Notes under the pieces: model-generated | What the model saw: the letters and a program-made list of their open reading frames with translations, nothing else | Databases searched by the model: none | Told to the model about the DNA's origin: nothing | Position numbers and translations under genes: made by a program | Origin: Candidatus Uhrbacteria bacterium | Lineage (GTDB): Bacteria > Patescibacteriota > Patescibacteriia > JACQSD01 | Direction: 5' to 3' | Length of the DNA stretch: 15,424 bases | Assembly: GCA_016206165.1 (NCBI GenBank) | Contig: JACQSD010000041.1 | Coordinates: 1-15,424, forward strand | Shown here: piece after piece, positions 1-6,134 of the stretch | How positions within the stretch are numbered: position 1 is the stretch's first letter | How the letters are laid out: each line of letters opens with the position of its first letter

Positions 1-261
1 ATTAAGGTCTCTTGCCGAGATGATACGAACTTTTTGCTTCCGTGCTGTAAAAGCTACGAAAAGTATCCGTCCTGCTTTTGTTTTTCCAATGACGACGTGC
101 CGTTCTTCACCGCCTGAATGTAACGCGTCTCGTGCGATACGTTTGGCGTGATCAAAAAATATCTCCTCACATTCCGCATCACTGACTCTGTGCTTGGCAA
201 GATTTTTATTGCTATTTCCTTTATCCCATTCAAACTCTAGGGGAATGTGAAATACTTTCAT
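1..261 (-). CDS. brnT: BrnT-family toxin (DUF497), 3' end cut by window edge
   Basis: The 87 codons in the window read without a stop from ATG at 261 to the first base, so only a short tail (about ten residues by family length) is missing. BrnT is the RelE-fold ribonuclease toxin of type II BrnT/BrnA systems and blocks translation. Family marks are visible: FEWD near residue 10 followed by Lys/Asn and a KHRVS turn, FFD at about 36-38, an HSGGEERHVVIG stretch, then GRILFVAFTAR and RIISARDL at the end. The BrnA antitoxin gene normally follows directly, which would put it left of the window. The ATG is chosen because a near-consensus promoter ends six bases upstream of it. There is no ribosome binding site, so the message is probably leaderless. 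The family call is strong; activity is inferred. Confidence 0.88.
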   Translation of the reverse strand, partial: MKVFHIPLEFEWDKGNSNKNLAKHRVSDAECEEIFFDHAKRIARDALHSGGEERHVVIGKTKAGRILFVAFTARKQKVRIISARDLN

Positions 262-267
262 ATTCTT

Positions 268-296
268 ATTGTATATACACGGCGATACATTGTCAA
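268..296 (-). promoter_or_regulatory. Sigma70-type promoter of brnT, leaderless
   Basis: Reading the minus strand, TTGACA (296-291) and TACAAT (273-268) are separated by exactly 17 bases. The -10 box lies within TATACAAT. Only six bases separate the -10 box from the brnT ATG, so transcription should begin on or next to the start codon. Confidence 0.8.
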
Positions 297-298
297 GA

Positions 299-324
299 GC
301 AGCCCATGGGCTGCCCATGGGCAG
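299..324. promoter_or_regulatory. Two overlapping perfect palindromes, candidate operator
   Basis: A 16-bp perfect palindrome (299-314, GCAGCCCATGGGCTGC) overlaps a 14-bp one (311-324, CTGCCCATGGGCAG), so the core GCCCATGGGC occurs twice, 12 bp apart. The pair ends two bases from the -35 box of brnT. BrnA antitoxins are DNA-binding proteins that autoregulate their operon, so an operator is the best guess. The pair could instead be a hairpin at the end of the 371-1786 transcript, but no U-tract follows on that strand. The rest of 325-370 shows nothing. Confidence 0.5.
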
Positions 325-370
325 AGCAGACCTTGAAGCGTTTGACATAAAAATTTTTCATCGCGAGGGA

Positions 371-1786
371 CTACAATTTCTTCACAACCCCGTGCTCGGC
401 ATCAACTTTAACACGATCACCGTCCTTGAATATTCTCGTTGCGATCTTTGTGCCAATGACACACGGGATCTTCAATTCTCGGGCGATCACGGACGCGTGC
501 GAAAGGACGCCTCCCTCTTCGGTGATGATCGCCTGCACCTTGTGGAGCACGGGCGTATAGATTGGGGTTGTACTTGGGGTGATCAAGATGTCTTTTACTT
601 TCACCTTCCCAAGTTCCGCGGCGCCATGGACAATCCGCGCGATACCACGCACAAGCCCGGGATACGCAGTGGTGCCGTGTACCTCGGTGACGTTCGCATG
701 TTTGATGGCCACGCGCTGCTCCCAAAGACGCACAAATTTCCCGGTGAGAATACGATCCTTTTGCTCACAGAGATAAATAAATCCTTTCTTGCGTGCTTCA
801 ATCACTGATCGCGGAACCGCCCGACCGGTTCGGAGCCATGCTGCAATTTCATTCGGAACACAAAAAAGTAAATCCTTTGCCGAAAGCCCAAGCCGACGGC
901 TGATCTCCTCCAGAAACGCACGGATCTCGTATCCAGTCTCATACGGTTTTTCTCCGCGCCAACTGCGATAAAAAATTGCCTCATTCAATGTCATGATCGT
1001 CGTGCGCATCGACGCGTTTGGATGGAGCTTCTGCATAAACGTGCGGAACGACGCGCGGAGTTCTTTTCGCTCGCGTATATATTGCTGCCACTGCCACTGT
1101 GCTTTCGTTTGTGTAAGTGCGACAAGACGCTTCCGATAATACGAGGGCGGGAAAAACGAATGCGTGAATAATTGATTCGCCATCCATGCATATTTTTTCG
1201 AATGACGTTCAAGTGCAGCGGGTTGCTTATTCTTTGGGAGCATTGCGACATGAAGCAGTTGCCGATGTTCTTCGCCAACAATCCCTTCTTTCAGTGGCGT
1301 TAAAAATACTTGCATGGCATTGGTCGCCTCTTCTGGTGAAAGACGTCGCTCAACAAACCGTTGAATCTGATCCGTCAAATCTTGTTCAACATAGAGCGGA
1401 ACAACTCCCACTGTCCAGAATTCTCCAATGACCCGTACGTATGCTAAAAGTTGCTGTGCAAGCACAGCATTCGACACTGTTTGTGGATTAGTTTTTTTGA
1501 TTTGGTGAATGAGCGGGATGATGCTTTTGTACTTTCGGTAGTGCCATTGCATGAGCTTCAATAAGAAACGCGGATCACGTTTGAGCCGCTTTTGCACCAT
1601 GCGCCGCTGTTTTTGAAACTCTGCTTCCTTCATCGCGACCTGCCCGTTGATGTGAAAAAATTTAATGTGATAATCAAAATCAAGCACGTTGATCTTCCCA
1701 TGCGCAATTCCTTGCGAATAGATGGAAACATAAAACGGCGTCCGTTTCCTAACATGAAAAATATGCCACGGTGAGGACATAGACAT
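371..1786 (-). CDS. Swivel-domain (PEP-utilizer mobile domain) protein, paralogue 1
   Basis: 471 aa. Residues 1 to about 375 are mostly helical and basic, with an ERHSKKYAWMANQ segment near the middle and a DLLFCVPNEIAAWL helix before the swivel domain, resembling the middle domain of rifampin phosphotransferase. The last ~90 residues are the phosphohistidine swivel domain (PF00391): a TTAYPGLVRGIARIV strand region, DILITPSTTP, then EEGGVLSHASVIAREL with the phosphorylatable His430, 41 residues from the C-terminus. The usual Thr two before the His is Leu. ATP-grasp and PEP-barrel domains are absent, so phosphate must come from another protein if the His is used. ATG 1786 has GAGG five bases upstream, supplied by the adjoining repeat; a second ATG lies at 1780. 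The swivel assignment is firm; substrate and partner are unknown. Confidence 0.85.
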   Translation of the reverse strand: MSMSSPWHIFHVRKRTPFYVSIYSQGIAHGKINVLDFDYHIKFFHINGQVAMKEAEFQKQRRMVQKRLKRDPRFLLKLMQWHYRKYKSIIPLIHQIKKTNPQTVSNAVLAQQLLAYVRVIGEFWTVGVVPLYVEQDLTDQIQRFVERRLSPEEATNAMQVFLTPLKEGIVGEEHRQLLHVAMLPKNKQPAALERHSKKYAWMANQLFTHSFFPPSYYRKRLVALTQTKAQWQWQQYIRERKELRASFRTFMQKLHPNASMRTTIMTLNEAIFYRSWRGEKPYETGYEIRAFLEEISRRLGLSAKDLLFCVPNEIAAWLRTGRAVPRSVIEARKKGFIYLCEQKDRILTGKFVRLWEQRVAIKHANVTEVHGTTAYPGLVRGIARIVHGAAELGKVKVKDILITPSTTPIYTPVLHKVQAIITEEGGVLSHASVIARELKIPCVIGTKIATRIFKDGDRVKVDAEHGVVKKL

Positions 1787-1789
1787 GTA

Positions 1790-1881
1790 AACCTCATCCT
1801 CACCTTCTCCTAAAAGGAGAAGGAAATTCCCGATCCTTGATAATGCTTCCCTCTCCTGATAGGAGAGGGTTAGGGTGAGGT
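1790..1881. repeat. REPIN-like inverted pair of palindromic repeats
   Basis: Two hairpin units face each other. The left has stem CCTTCTCC/GGAGAAGG (1803-1823); the right has stem CCCTCTCCT/AGGAGAGGG (1849-1869). The outer arms (left 1791-1811, right 1861-1881) are inverted copies agreeing at 18 of 21 positions by my count. The right arm carries the TTAGGGTGAGG end seen in REP elements of many bacteria. REPINs are moved by RAYT transposases; none is encoded in this window. The left end lies three bases from the ATG of the 371-1786 gene. Confidence 0.7.
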
Positions 1882-1895
1882 TATTGACAAAACGC

Positions 1896-1924
1896 TTGAC
1901 TTCTCCGTGATTTTATCGTATTCT
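1896..1924 (+). promoter_or_regulatory. Sigma70-type promoter of the first phosphatase-like gene
   Basis: TTGACT (1896-1901) and TATTCT (1919-1924) are separated by 17 bases. The expected start near 1931 gives a leader of about 90 nt before the TTG start codon at 2020. Confidence 0.7.
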
Positions 1925-1963
1925 GGGGAGTCACTAGCTCTTGGCGGCCTTTCAACAATCATG

Positions 1964-2014
1964 CCAGCATTTTAAGACTGGCGCAACTCGAGTGGGCAAA
2001 AGCCCAGAAGGAGG
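1964..2014 (+). promoter_or_regulatory. Structured leader with strong Shine-Dalgarno site
   Basis: The leader holds a hairpin GCCAG/CTGGC (1964-1968 with 1979-1983), then GGGC-AAAA-GCCC (1994-2005), then a perfect AAGGAGG (2008-2014) five bases before TTG 2020. The second hairpin ends two bases before the ribosome site. The site fixes the TTG as the start codon. Confidence 0.6.
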
Positions 2015-2019
2015 AAGTC

Positions 2020-2664
2020 TTGGGTAGACTGCAAATTTGGATCCCGCACGGGAAAAAGATGGCAGTGAAGCAACTGCCGCCCGGCTCGGATCCTGCGAAC
2101 CCCCCCCTCGCCAACGGTGAGGAGGAGAAAGCGGCACTCCTCACCAACGAGCTCGTCCGGAAGTACGGCGAGCCCGCGGCAATATTCACCTCGCCCATGA
2201 CGCGATGCCTCCAGTCGGCGCGGCCCGCGATCGAGTGGTTCGGCCAGCACCAATTACCGGGTAGCGTGCTCGTCGTCACCTTGAACACGTTGTGTCAACC
2301 CGACTCCGGCGACGTGGATCCAGCGAATCCGAAGGCCCGCGCCGACGGACTCGTCATCTACGGCCCGGAGTCCTTCTCGCCGGAGTGGTACGAGTGGTTC
2401 AAGACGAGCCGACGAATCATCCGTGCAATCGATGAGCAAGTGATAATGACCCCTGGACAGATCAGCGACCGCCGCCCGATCTTCGTGTTCACCCACCGCC
2501 CGCTCGTCGCAGCAGCGCGGTGGGTCGCACAGCACGGCGACGTCGTCCCTGGCAAGAACGACATCAACGCACTCGAAGGTTCGTTACTCCCCTTCTGCCT
2601 CTTCGAAGAGAGGCGGCTGCCAGGGTACATGATCACGAACTGGACAGAACTCCCGCGGGAGTAG
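2020..2664 (+). CDS. Histidine phosphatase superfamily protein, catalytic Arg replaced
   Basis: 214 aa, SixA/phosphoglycerate-mutase-like fold. Superfamily marks in order: IWIPHGKK at 6-13, which is the RHG motif with His10 kept but Arg9 replaced by Pro; NGEEEKAALL at 32-41, the usual helix after the first strand; FTSPMTRCLQSA at 56-67 with Arg62; and VFTHRPLVAAA at 156-166 with His159. Members remove phosphate from phosphohistidine, phosphosugars or other esters through a phospho-His intermediate. The missing first Arg makes normal catalysis doubtful, so it may be a binding or divergent enzyme. The TTG start is set by AAGGAGG. The gene has its own promoter and terminator, and a GC content above its neighbours (41 of 60 bases G/C in 2101-2160). 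No signal peptide is seen, so it is probably cytoplasmic. Confidence 0.75.
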   Translation: MGRLQIWIPHGKKMAVKQLPPGSDPANPPLANGEEEKAALLTNELVRKYGEPAAIFTSPMTRCLQSARPAIEWFGQHQLPGSVLVVTLNTLCQPDSGDVDPANPKARADGLVIYGPESFSPEWYEWFKTSRRIIRAIDEQVIMTPGQISDRRPIFVFTHRPLVAAARWVAQHGDVVPGKNDINALEGSLLPFCLFEERRLPGYMITNWTELPRE

Positions 2665-2699
2665 CGTCGCCCGCATCCGACCGTTCCGACCGAACCGAC

Positions 2700-2740
2700 G
2701 AACCCCTGGTGGCACGTGCGCTACCAGGGGTTCTTCTTTT
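2700..2740 (+). terminator. Intrinsic terminator after the first phosphatase-like gene
   Basis: Stem GAACCCCTGGT (2700-2710) pairs with ACCAGGGGTTC (2723-2733). The loop contains GCACGTGC and is followed by a T-rich tail (TTCTTTTT). Between here and 2800 there is only a short CGAGAA-c-TTCTCG palindrome (2758-2770). Confidence 0.9.
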
Positions 2741-2800
2741 TACTGTTCGAGTCCTATCGAGAACTTCTCGACTCCGCCGTGCTCCGCTCGAAGAATAAAT

Positions 2801-4225
2801 TTATATCTTCTTCACAATCCCCTTCGCCACATCAACCTCCACACGATCGCCTGATTTCAAAATTTTTGTCGCATGTTTCGTCCCCACAATGCACGGGATC
2901 CCAAGCTCGCGGGAGACGATTGCCGCGTGCGAGGTCATGCCACCGTGATCCGTAATAATCGCACTCGCTTTTTTCATAACAACAATAAACTCCGGCGATG
3001 TCATTGCCGCAACAAGGATGTCGCCCTGTTTCATTTTCTTCCCATCGACAAACGGATTTTGTACAATCGTCACACGCCCCCGTACCGCCTTCCCATCACC
3101 CTTGCTCACCGCAAGCCCATGAAGCTCGGTCGTCTGCTCGGTCTCTCGCGAAAGATACGTTGCAATATATTTCTTCGCCTTCGCTCCATAGATATGTTTG
3201 ATCCCATGCTCCGAGAGTTCATTTACATAATAGGTTTTGCGCGATCGAATAAGCGCGCGATCAACCCGGCTCCCTTTCGCAATGTGAAGAATTTCTTTTG
3301 GCCAGCACCAGAGCAAATCATCAAATGACCAGTCACGTCGCTTTGCAATCTCGTGCAGCAAAATATCCCAGTAATAATTCATGCGCCAGATATATGCCTT
3401 CCGATGATCCTGCCACCAGATGGATTGTGCGAGCTGCTCGGCCATCCACATGTCCTGCCTCGTCAAATGCAATCTCCTTTTTAACTCCTGCTTTCGCGCA
3501 ACGTTCCTCGCTCGTGCAGCATGAATCTTTCTAATGCGCGACGCCGCACTCCCCTTTCGTAGAAGCTCTTTGAGTTTGTCTGTAAAATACTTCGCCGTGA
3601 GCACGCGATTTCCACCATAACTATTCAAAAGCCAACGATACTTCCGTGCGTGATCCACAAACCTCCCCTTCAATAACTCCAACTCCTCCTCTTGAAAAAA
3701 AGAATACTTCACCGGCGCAGAGAGAATCTCGAGATACTCGCTTGCCCGTTCGCGATCAATGCGTTGTAGCCGCTCAAGCAGCATCTTTTCTCCACCCCAG
3801 TTCGCAATTTCCGGAACGTGAACGATCAACCAAAACTCTTCCTCAAAATGATAGAGCCCTTCGACAAGCGCAGCGAGTTCGTGAATCGTGAGACTTGCCA
3901 CGTGAATCCTGTCGAATTCCTTCTCGATACGATCGTAACGCTCCATCCAATCTTCATATCGCTCCCATTGCGCTCGATACTTTTTAAGGTTGAGAAAATA
4001 TGTTTTGAAAAAATACTCACCAGCACTGCGGAGCGTGCGATCTTCGAGAATAAAAGCAGCTCGCTCGTGATCGTGGAGTCCTAAGCACGGCGGCCAGGAT
4101 TTCCGATACTCGCGCTTGATACCAAGCCACAGCATCTCACAAAAAATTGAGCCATAAAAAAGCTTAAACCCAATCGGCCCCCATTGGAAGAGTCTATGAT
4201 TCGGGTTAATGAATGACCTTGACAT
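2801..4225 (-). CDS. Swivel-domain (PEP-utilizer mobile domain) protein, paralogue 2
   Basis: 474 aa. The N-terminal ~385 residues are helical and rich in Trp, Tyr and charged residues. They contain DHARKYRWLLNSYGG, WWQDHRKAYIWRMNYYW and a DLLWCWPKEILHIA helix, the last two with counterparts in the other paralogues. The C-terminal swivel domain has VSKGDGKAVRGRVTIV, GDILVAAMTSPEFIVVMKKA and DHGGMTSHAAIVSRELG, with His433 and the canonical Thr-Ser-His. It lacks ATP-grasp and PEP-barrel domains. It is monocistronic by position: a plus-strand gene lies on each side. ATG 4225 has no ribosome site; TACTAT/TATAGC sequences lie about 14-17 bases upstream, but no -35 box is convincing. The usual role of this domain is to carry phosphate between two active sites; the acceptor here is unknown. 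Confidence 0.85.
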   Translation of the reverse strand: MSRSFINPNHRLFQWGPIGFKLFYGSIFCEMLWLGIKREYRKSWPPCLGLHDHERAAFILEDRTLRSAGEYFFKTYFLNLKKYRAQWERYEDWMERYDRIEKEFDRIHVASLTIHELAALVEGLYHFEEEFWLIVHVPEIANWGGEKMLLERLQRIDRERASEYLEILSAPVKYSFFQEEELELLKGRFVDHARKYRWLLNSYGGNRVLTAKYFTDKLKELLRKGSAASRIRKIHAARARNVARKQELKRRLHLTRQDMWMAEQLAQSIWWQDHRKAYIWRMNYYWDILLHEIAKRRDWSFDDLLWCWPKEILHIAKGSRVDRALIRSRKTYYVNELSEHGIKHIYGAKAKKYIATYLSRETEQTTELHGLAVSKGDGKAVRGRVTIVQNPFVDGKKMKQGDILVAAMTSPEFIVVMKKASAIITDHGGMTSHAAIVSRELGIPCIVGTKHATKILKSGDRVEVDVAKGIVKKI

Positions 4226-4479
4226 AGTGGTAAATTTCCGCTATAGTAGTGTATCACGTTTTAGTAGCACTTTCATTTAATCTTTTGGATTGAAACGTCA
4301 AAAATTTTGCGCGAGACGATGGCGAGAGAACGGAAGCGATACGGGTGTATCGGTGAGTTTTCGAGCCAAGTCACAGCCAAAATTGTTGGGGTTTCGGCCG
4401 AAAGGATTAAGTGAAAGTGGTACTAGACAGGACATTCCATTCAACCGAACGCCGTCAATGATACGGCAAGGAGGATCAC
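4226..4479 (+). other. Intergenic leader region before the second phosphatase gene
   Basis: About 250 bases with no credible gene. It holds a stem CGATAC-GGGT-GTATCG (4337-4352), a 12-bp perfect palindrome TTTCGGCCGAAA (4392-4403) and, at its end, AAGGAGG (4468-4474) five bases before TTG 4480. I found no clear -35/-10 pair on the plus strand. The left end must also hold the minus-strand promoter of the 2801-4225 gene. Confidence 0.4.
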
Positions 4480-5088
4480 TTGGGTCAGCTGAATCCCGAG
4501 AGGATGAGCGCCGTGCTACTCATGAGACACTCGATCTCGGTGCAGGAAGGCGACAACGACACACGAACGCTGACGCATGACGGATCGGAACTCTGCTCTC
4601 GCGTCCGTGGATTTTACCTCGGTTTGCTGAGCGAGCTTGCGATACGCTTCGGCGAGCCGGAATTCTGGACATCGTCGTTCATGCGCGCACGGCTTACGGC
4701 GTGGGAGATCTTCCACCCGGAGCAGCTCCATACTTCGGAGCGGCTGAACATCATCGCCGCGATGCCGGACGTACATGGCGGTGAATGGTATGCGGCAGGA
4801 AAGGCTGCGGGAAAAACGGATCAGAGACTGATCCGCGAGCTCATCGCTGACCCGGCCCTTCAGCGGGACCAACCGTTCTCGGAAACAATGGTGCGCCACC
4901 ACGCGTTTCTGAGAGAGCGCGAGGCACGACTCACGGTCGCAGTCGGCCACGAAGCGAACATCTCGTTCGCTGCTGCGGGCATCATCCCTCACGAGCAGCT
5001 CGGCCTTCTGGAGTGCGAGGCTGTGGTCTTCTACCTCAACGCCGCAAAGCAGATCATCAGCGCCGAGAAGATCGCCCCCCGCCGCTAG
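4480..5088 (+). CDS. Histidine phosphatase superfamily protein, catalytic set intact
   Basis: 202 aa. VLLMRHSIS at 12-20 is the RHG-type motif (Arg16, nucleophile His17, Ser in place of Gly). LTHDGSELCSRV follows. WTSSFMRARLTAWEI at 63-77 gives the second Arg (Arg69), and VAVGHEANIS at 153-162 gives His157. With all four pocket residues present it is probably an active phosphatase or mutase; the substrate cannot be read from the sequence. It is a distant relative of the 2020-2664 product (both carry a GEP block before the S-x-x-x-R motif). TTG 4480 is preferred over ATG 4504 because AAGGAGG stands five bases before it, exactly as in the other gene. GC is high (38 of 60 in 4681-4740). It lies alone on its strand between the 2801-4225 gene and its terminator. 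Confidence 0.85.
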   Translation: MGQLNPERMSAVLLMRHSISVQEGDNDTRTLTHDGSELCSRVRGFYLGLLSELAIRFGEPEFWTSSFMRARLTAWEIFHPEQLHTSERLNIIAAMPDVHGGEWYAAGKAAGKTDQRLIRELIADPALQRDQPFSETMVRHHAFLREREARLTVAVGHEANISFAAAGIIPHEQLGLLECEAVVFYLNAAKQIISAEKIAPRR

Positions 5089-5111
5089 AACGAGGCGGAC
5101 CTAGTCGAACA

Positions 5112-5154
5112 GAGGCCTTGGTCGGAACATCACCGATCAAGGCCTCATTATTTT
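5112..5154 (+). terminator. Intrinsic terminator after the second phosphatase gene
   Basis: GAGGCCTTG (5112-5120) pairs with CAAGGCCTC (5138-5146). The stem extends through a G-U pair and TCGG/CCGA, and ATTATTTT follows. It touches the last bases of the converging 5153-5458 gene. Confidence 0.9.
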
Positions 5155-5458
5155 AAAAATCATCTGGGATCGGTACAGGATCGCGGGGCTTTGTGCGCCC
5201 GGGGTAGCGCCATGCACTCACAAGGCGTCGCTTCCCTTTCTTTTCTGTCACCATCACCCATATCTCGGTTGGATGTTTCGTACTTCCTGTTGGTTGCATA
5301 CATGCGACTGTATTTTCTGCAATGCCCTCTTCGCGCCGTTCAGGACTTTCTAATACCCTTTTCACCCGCGCTTCTGACAATCCATAAAACCGCATCTTCT
5401 CGAGTGCATGTTTCGTCCAGTGTAATGTCTCCGTATCCTTCGGTTGCTTATAGCGCAT
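5153..5458 (-). CDS. DUF4258-like small protein
   Basis: 101 aa. HWTKHALEKMRFYGLSEA (13-30) followed by a VKRVLESPER helix, then a strand-rich half with EIWVMV and RRLVSAWRYPG, is the pattern of DUF4258, a small RelE/BrnT-like fold (HAxxRMxxRGIs, then a hairpin sheet). Some members are toxin-like, but no antitoxin neighbour is evident, so a toxin role is not claimed. It is the last gene of a four-gene minus-strand set, starting nine bases after the stop of the zinc-ribbon gene. No ribosome site is seen before ATG 5458. Confidence 0.65.
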   Translation of the reverse strand: MRYKQPKDTETLHWTKHALEKMRFYGLSEARVKRVLESPERREEGIAENTVACMQPTGSTKHPTEIWVMVTEKKGKRRLVSAWRYPGRTKPRDPVPIPDDF

Positions 5459-5467
5459 ACGTATTTT

Positions 5468-5680
5468 TCAAACCTTATTTTTCTGTCTGTTATACTTACC
5501 TCCCTTAATAAGTCTGTGGTTTAATTGAACCTTCACCCAGAACTGCCATTGTGCGCCACACTGTGGACAGACAAGATGAACTGAATCACCGCTTGCAAGT
5601 GAATATGCATTTTCTGGATCAAGATCAGTAGTGCAGTACATGCACCGAAACTGCCCATGAAAATAAAATCGATCAGACAT
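5468..5680 (-). CDS. Small zinc-ribbon protein
   Basis: 70 aa from ATG 5680. Two CxxC knuckles (CMYC at 13-16 and CPQC at 38-41) 21 residues apart form a treble-clef or zinc-ribbon unit. A basic tail (GGKYNRQKNKV) follows and suggests nucleic acid or ribosome contact. The start overlaps the end of the upstream CKPHK gene by eight bases, which points to coupled translation. A TTG start at 5710 is possible but would lengthen the overlap. The function is unknown; the zinc fold is inferred from the cysteine spacing. Confidence 0.7.
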   Translation of the reverse strand: MSDRFYFHGQFRCMYCTTDLDPENAYSLASGDSVHLVCPQCGAQWQFWVKVQLNHRLIKGGKYNRQKNKV

Positions 5681-5819
5681 ACGTATGATGAACAAGCTGC
5701 TCTCGCTCAAATACGCGGATCATGACAAGATCTCGTTTCGACCAACGCCCAGCATGTCCTGTTTTGTGCGGTTTACAGAGTGGACAACTCCGAATTTTTT
5801 TCTTATATCGTTTCCGCAT
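5673..5819 (-). CDS. Very small CxxCKPHK-motif basic protein
   Basis: 48 aa, starting at ATG 5819 and ending with TGA at 5675-5673. The N-terminus is strongly basic (MRKRYKKKIR), followed by SCPLCKPHKTGHAGRWSKRD (11-30) with Cys12 and Cys15. I recognise this CPLCKPHK signature from short bacterial proteins of unknown function, present in many phyla. Basic charge plus Cys/His suggests a small metal- and RNA-binding protein. It starts nine bases after the stop of the 5829-6065 gene and overlaps the zinc-ribbon gene by eight bases, so it sits mid-operon. The preserved signature and fit into the operon make it real despite its length. Confidence 0.75.
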   Translation of the reverse strand: MRKRYKKKIRSCPLCKPHKTGHAGRWSKRDLVMIRVFEREQLVHHTYV

Positions 5820-5828
5820 ACATAAGGG

Positions 5829-6065
5829 TTAGACCATGCTCCGATAGACACGATGGCGATACGAAAGTCGTACATGCCTCATGTCTCGATCAATTTGCTG
5901 TCTTTCCTTTTTCGTTCGAAATTCACTTCGTCGAACATAACAATGTCCAAGAACTTCGGGTAAACGACCAGGTCGCCGTCGAAAATAAATCTCCGCCGGT
6001 CGTCCATTAAGCATCGCAAAACACCAGCCACTAACATGCAGGAATGGATTTACCTTCTTTCCCAT
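5829..6065 (-). CDS. Unknown 78-aa protein, first gene of small operon
   Basis: Not recognised as a named family. The product is basic, with EIYFRRRPGRLPEVLGHCYV (residues 25-44) in the middle and TKKERQQIDRDMRHVRLSYR (51-70) near the end. Alternating hydrophobic/charged strands followed by a charged helix suggest a small globular protein. Coding is supported by the fit: ATG 6065 is the first start after a divergent promoter region, and its stop lies nine bases before the next ATG. No ribosome site is present; a weak GATAAA box eight bases upstream of the ATG could give a near-leaderless message. Confidence 0.6.
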   Translation of the reverse strand: MGKKVNPFLHVSGWCFAMLNGRPAEIYFRRRPGRLPEVLGHCYVRRSEFRTKKERQQIDRDMRHVRLSYRHRVYRSMV

Positions 6066-6096
6066 ATGACAGTTTTATCAATGACTGAGTGCTCAT

Positions 6097-6126
6097 TTCG
6101 CAATGGACATTCCACTATGCTATACT
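6097..6126 (+). promoter_or_regulatory. Promoter of the ATPase/STAS pair, near-leaderless
   Basis: TTCGCA (6097-6102) and TATACT (6121-6126) are 18 bases apart. Eight bases separate the -10 box from ATG 6135, so transcription should start within a base or two of the start codon. The divergent 5829-6065 gene begins 69 bases to the left. Confidence 0.55.
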
Positions 6127-6134
6127 CTTCCCAT

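Noticed and set aside
269..808. 179-aa plus-strand open frame at the left end
   Set aside because: It runs antisense to the swivel domain of paralogue 1 and through the brnT promoter; the same antisense shadow recurs opposite the other swivel domains because those are conserved.
4290..4580. 96-aa plus-strand frame in the leader of the second phosphatase gene
   Set aside because: It overlaps the true gene out of frame, lacks a ribosome site and has a low-complexity, Arg-rich composition.
6036..6134. Upstream in-frame ATG for the GHKL ATPase
   Set aside because: It would place the promoter -10 box inside the gene and overlap the divergent gene; the extension has no domain content.
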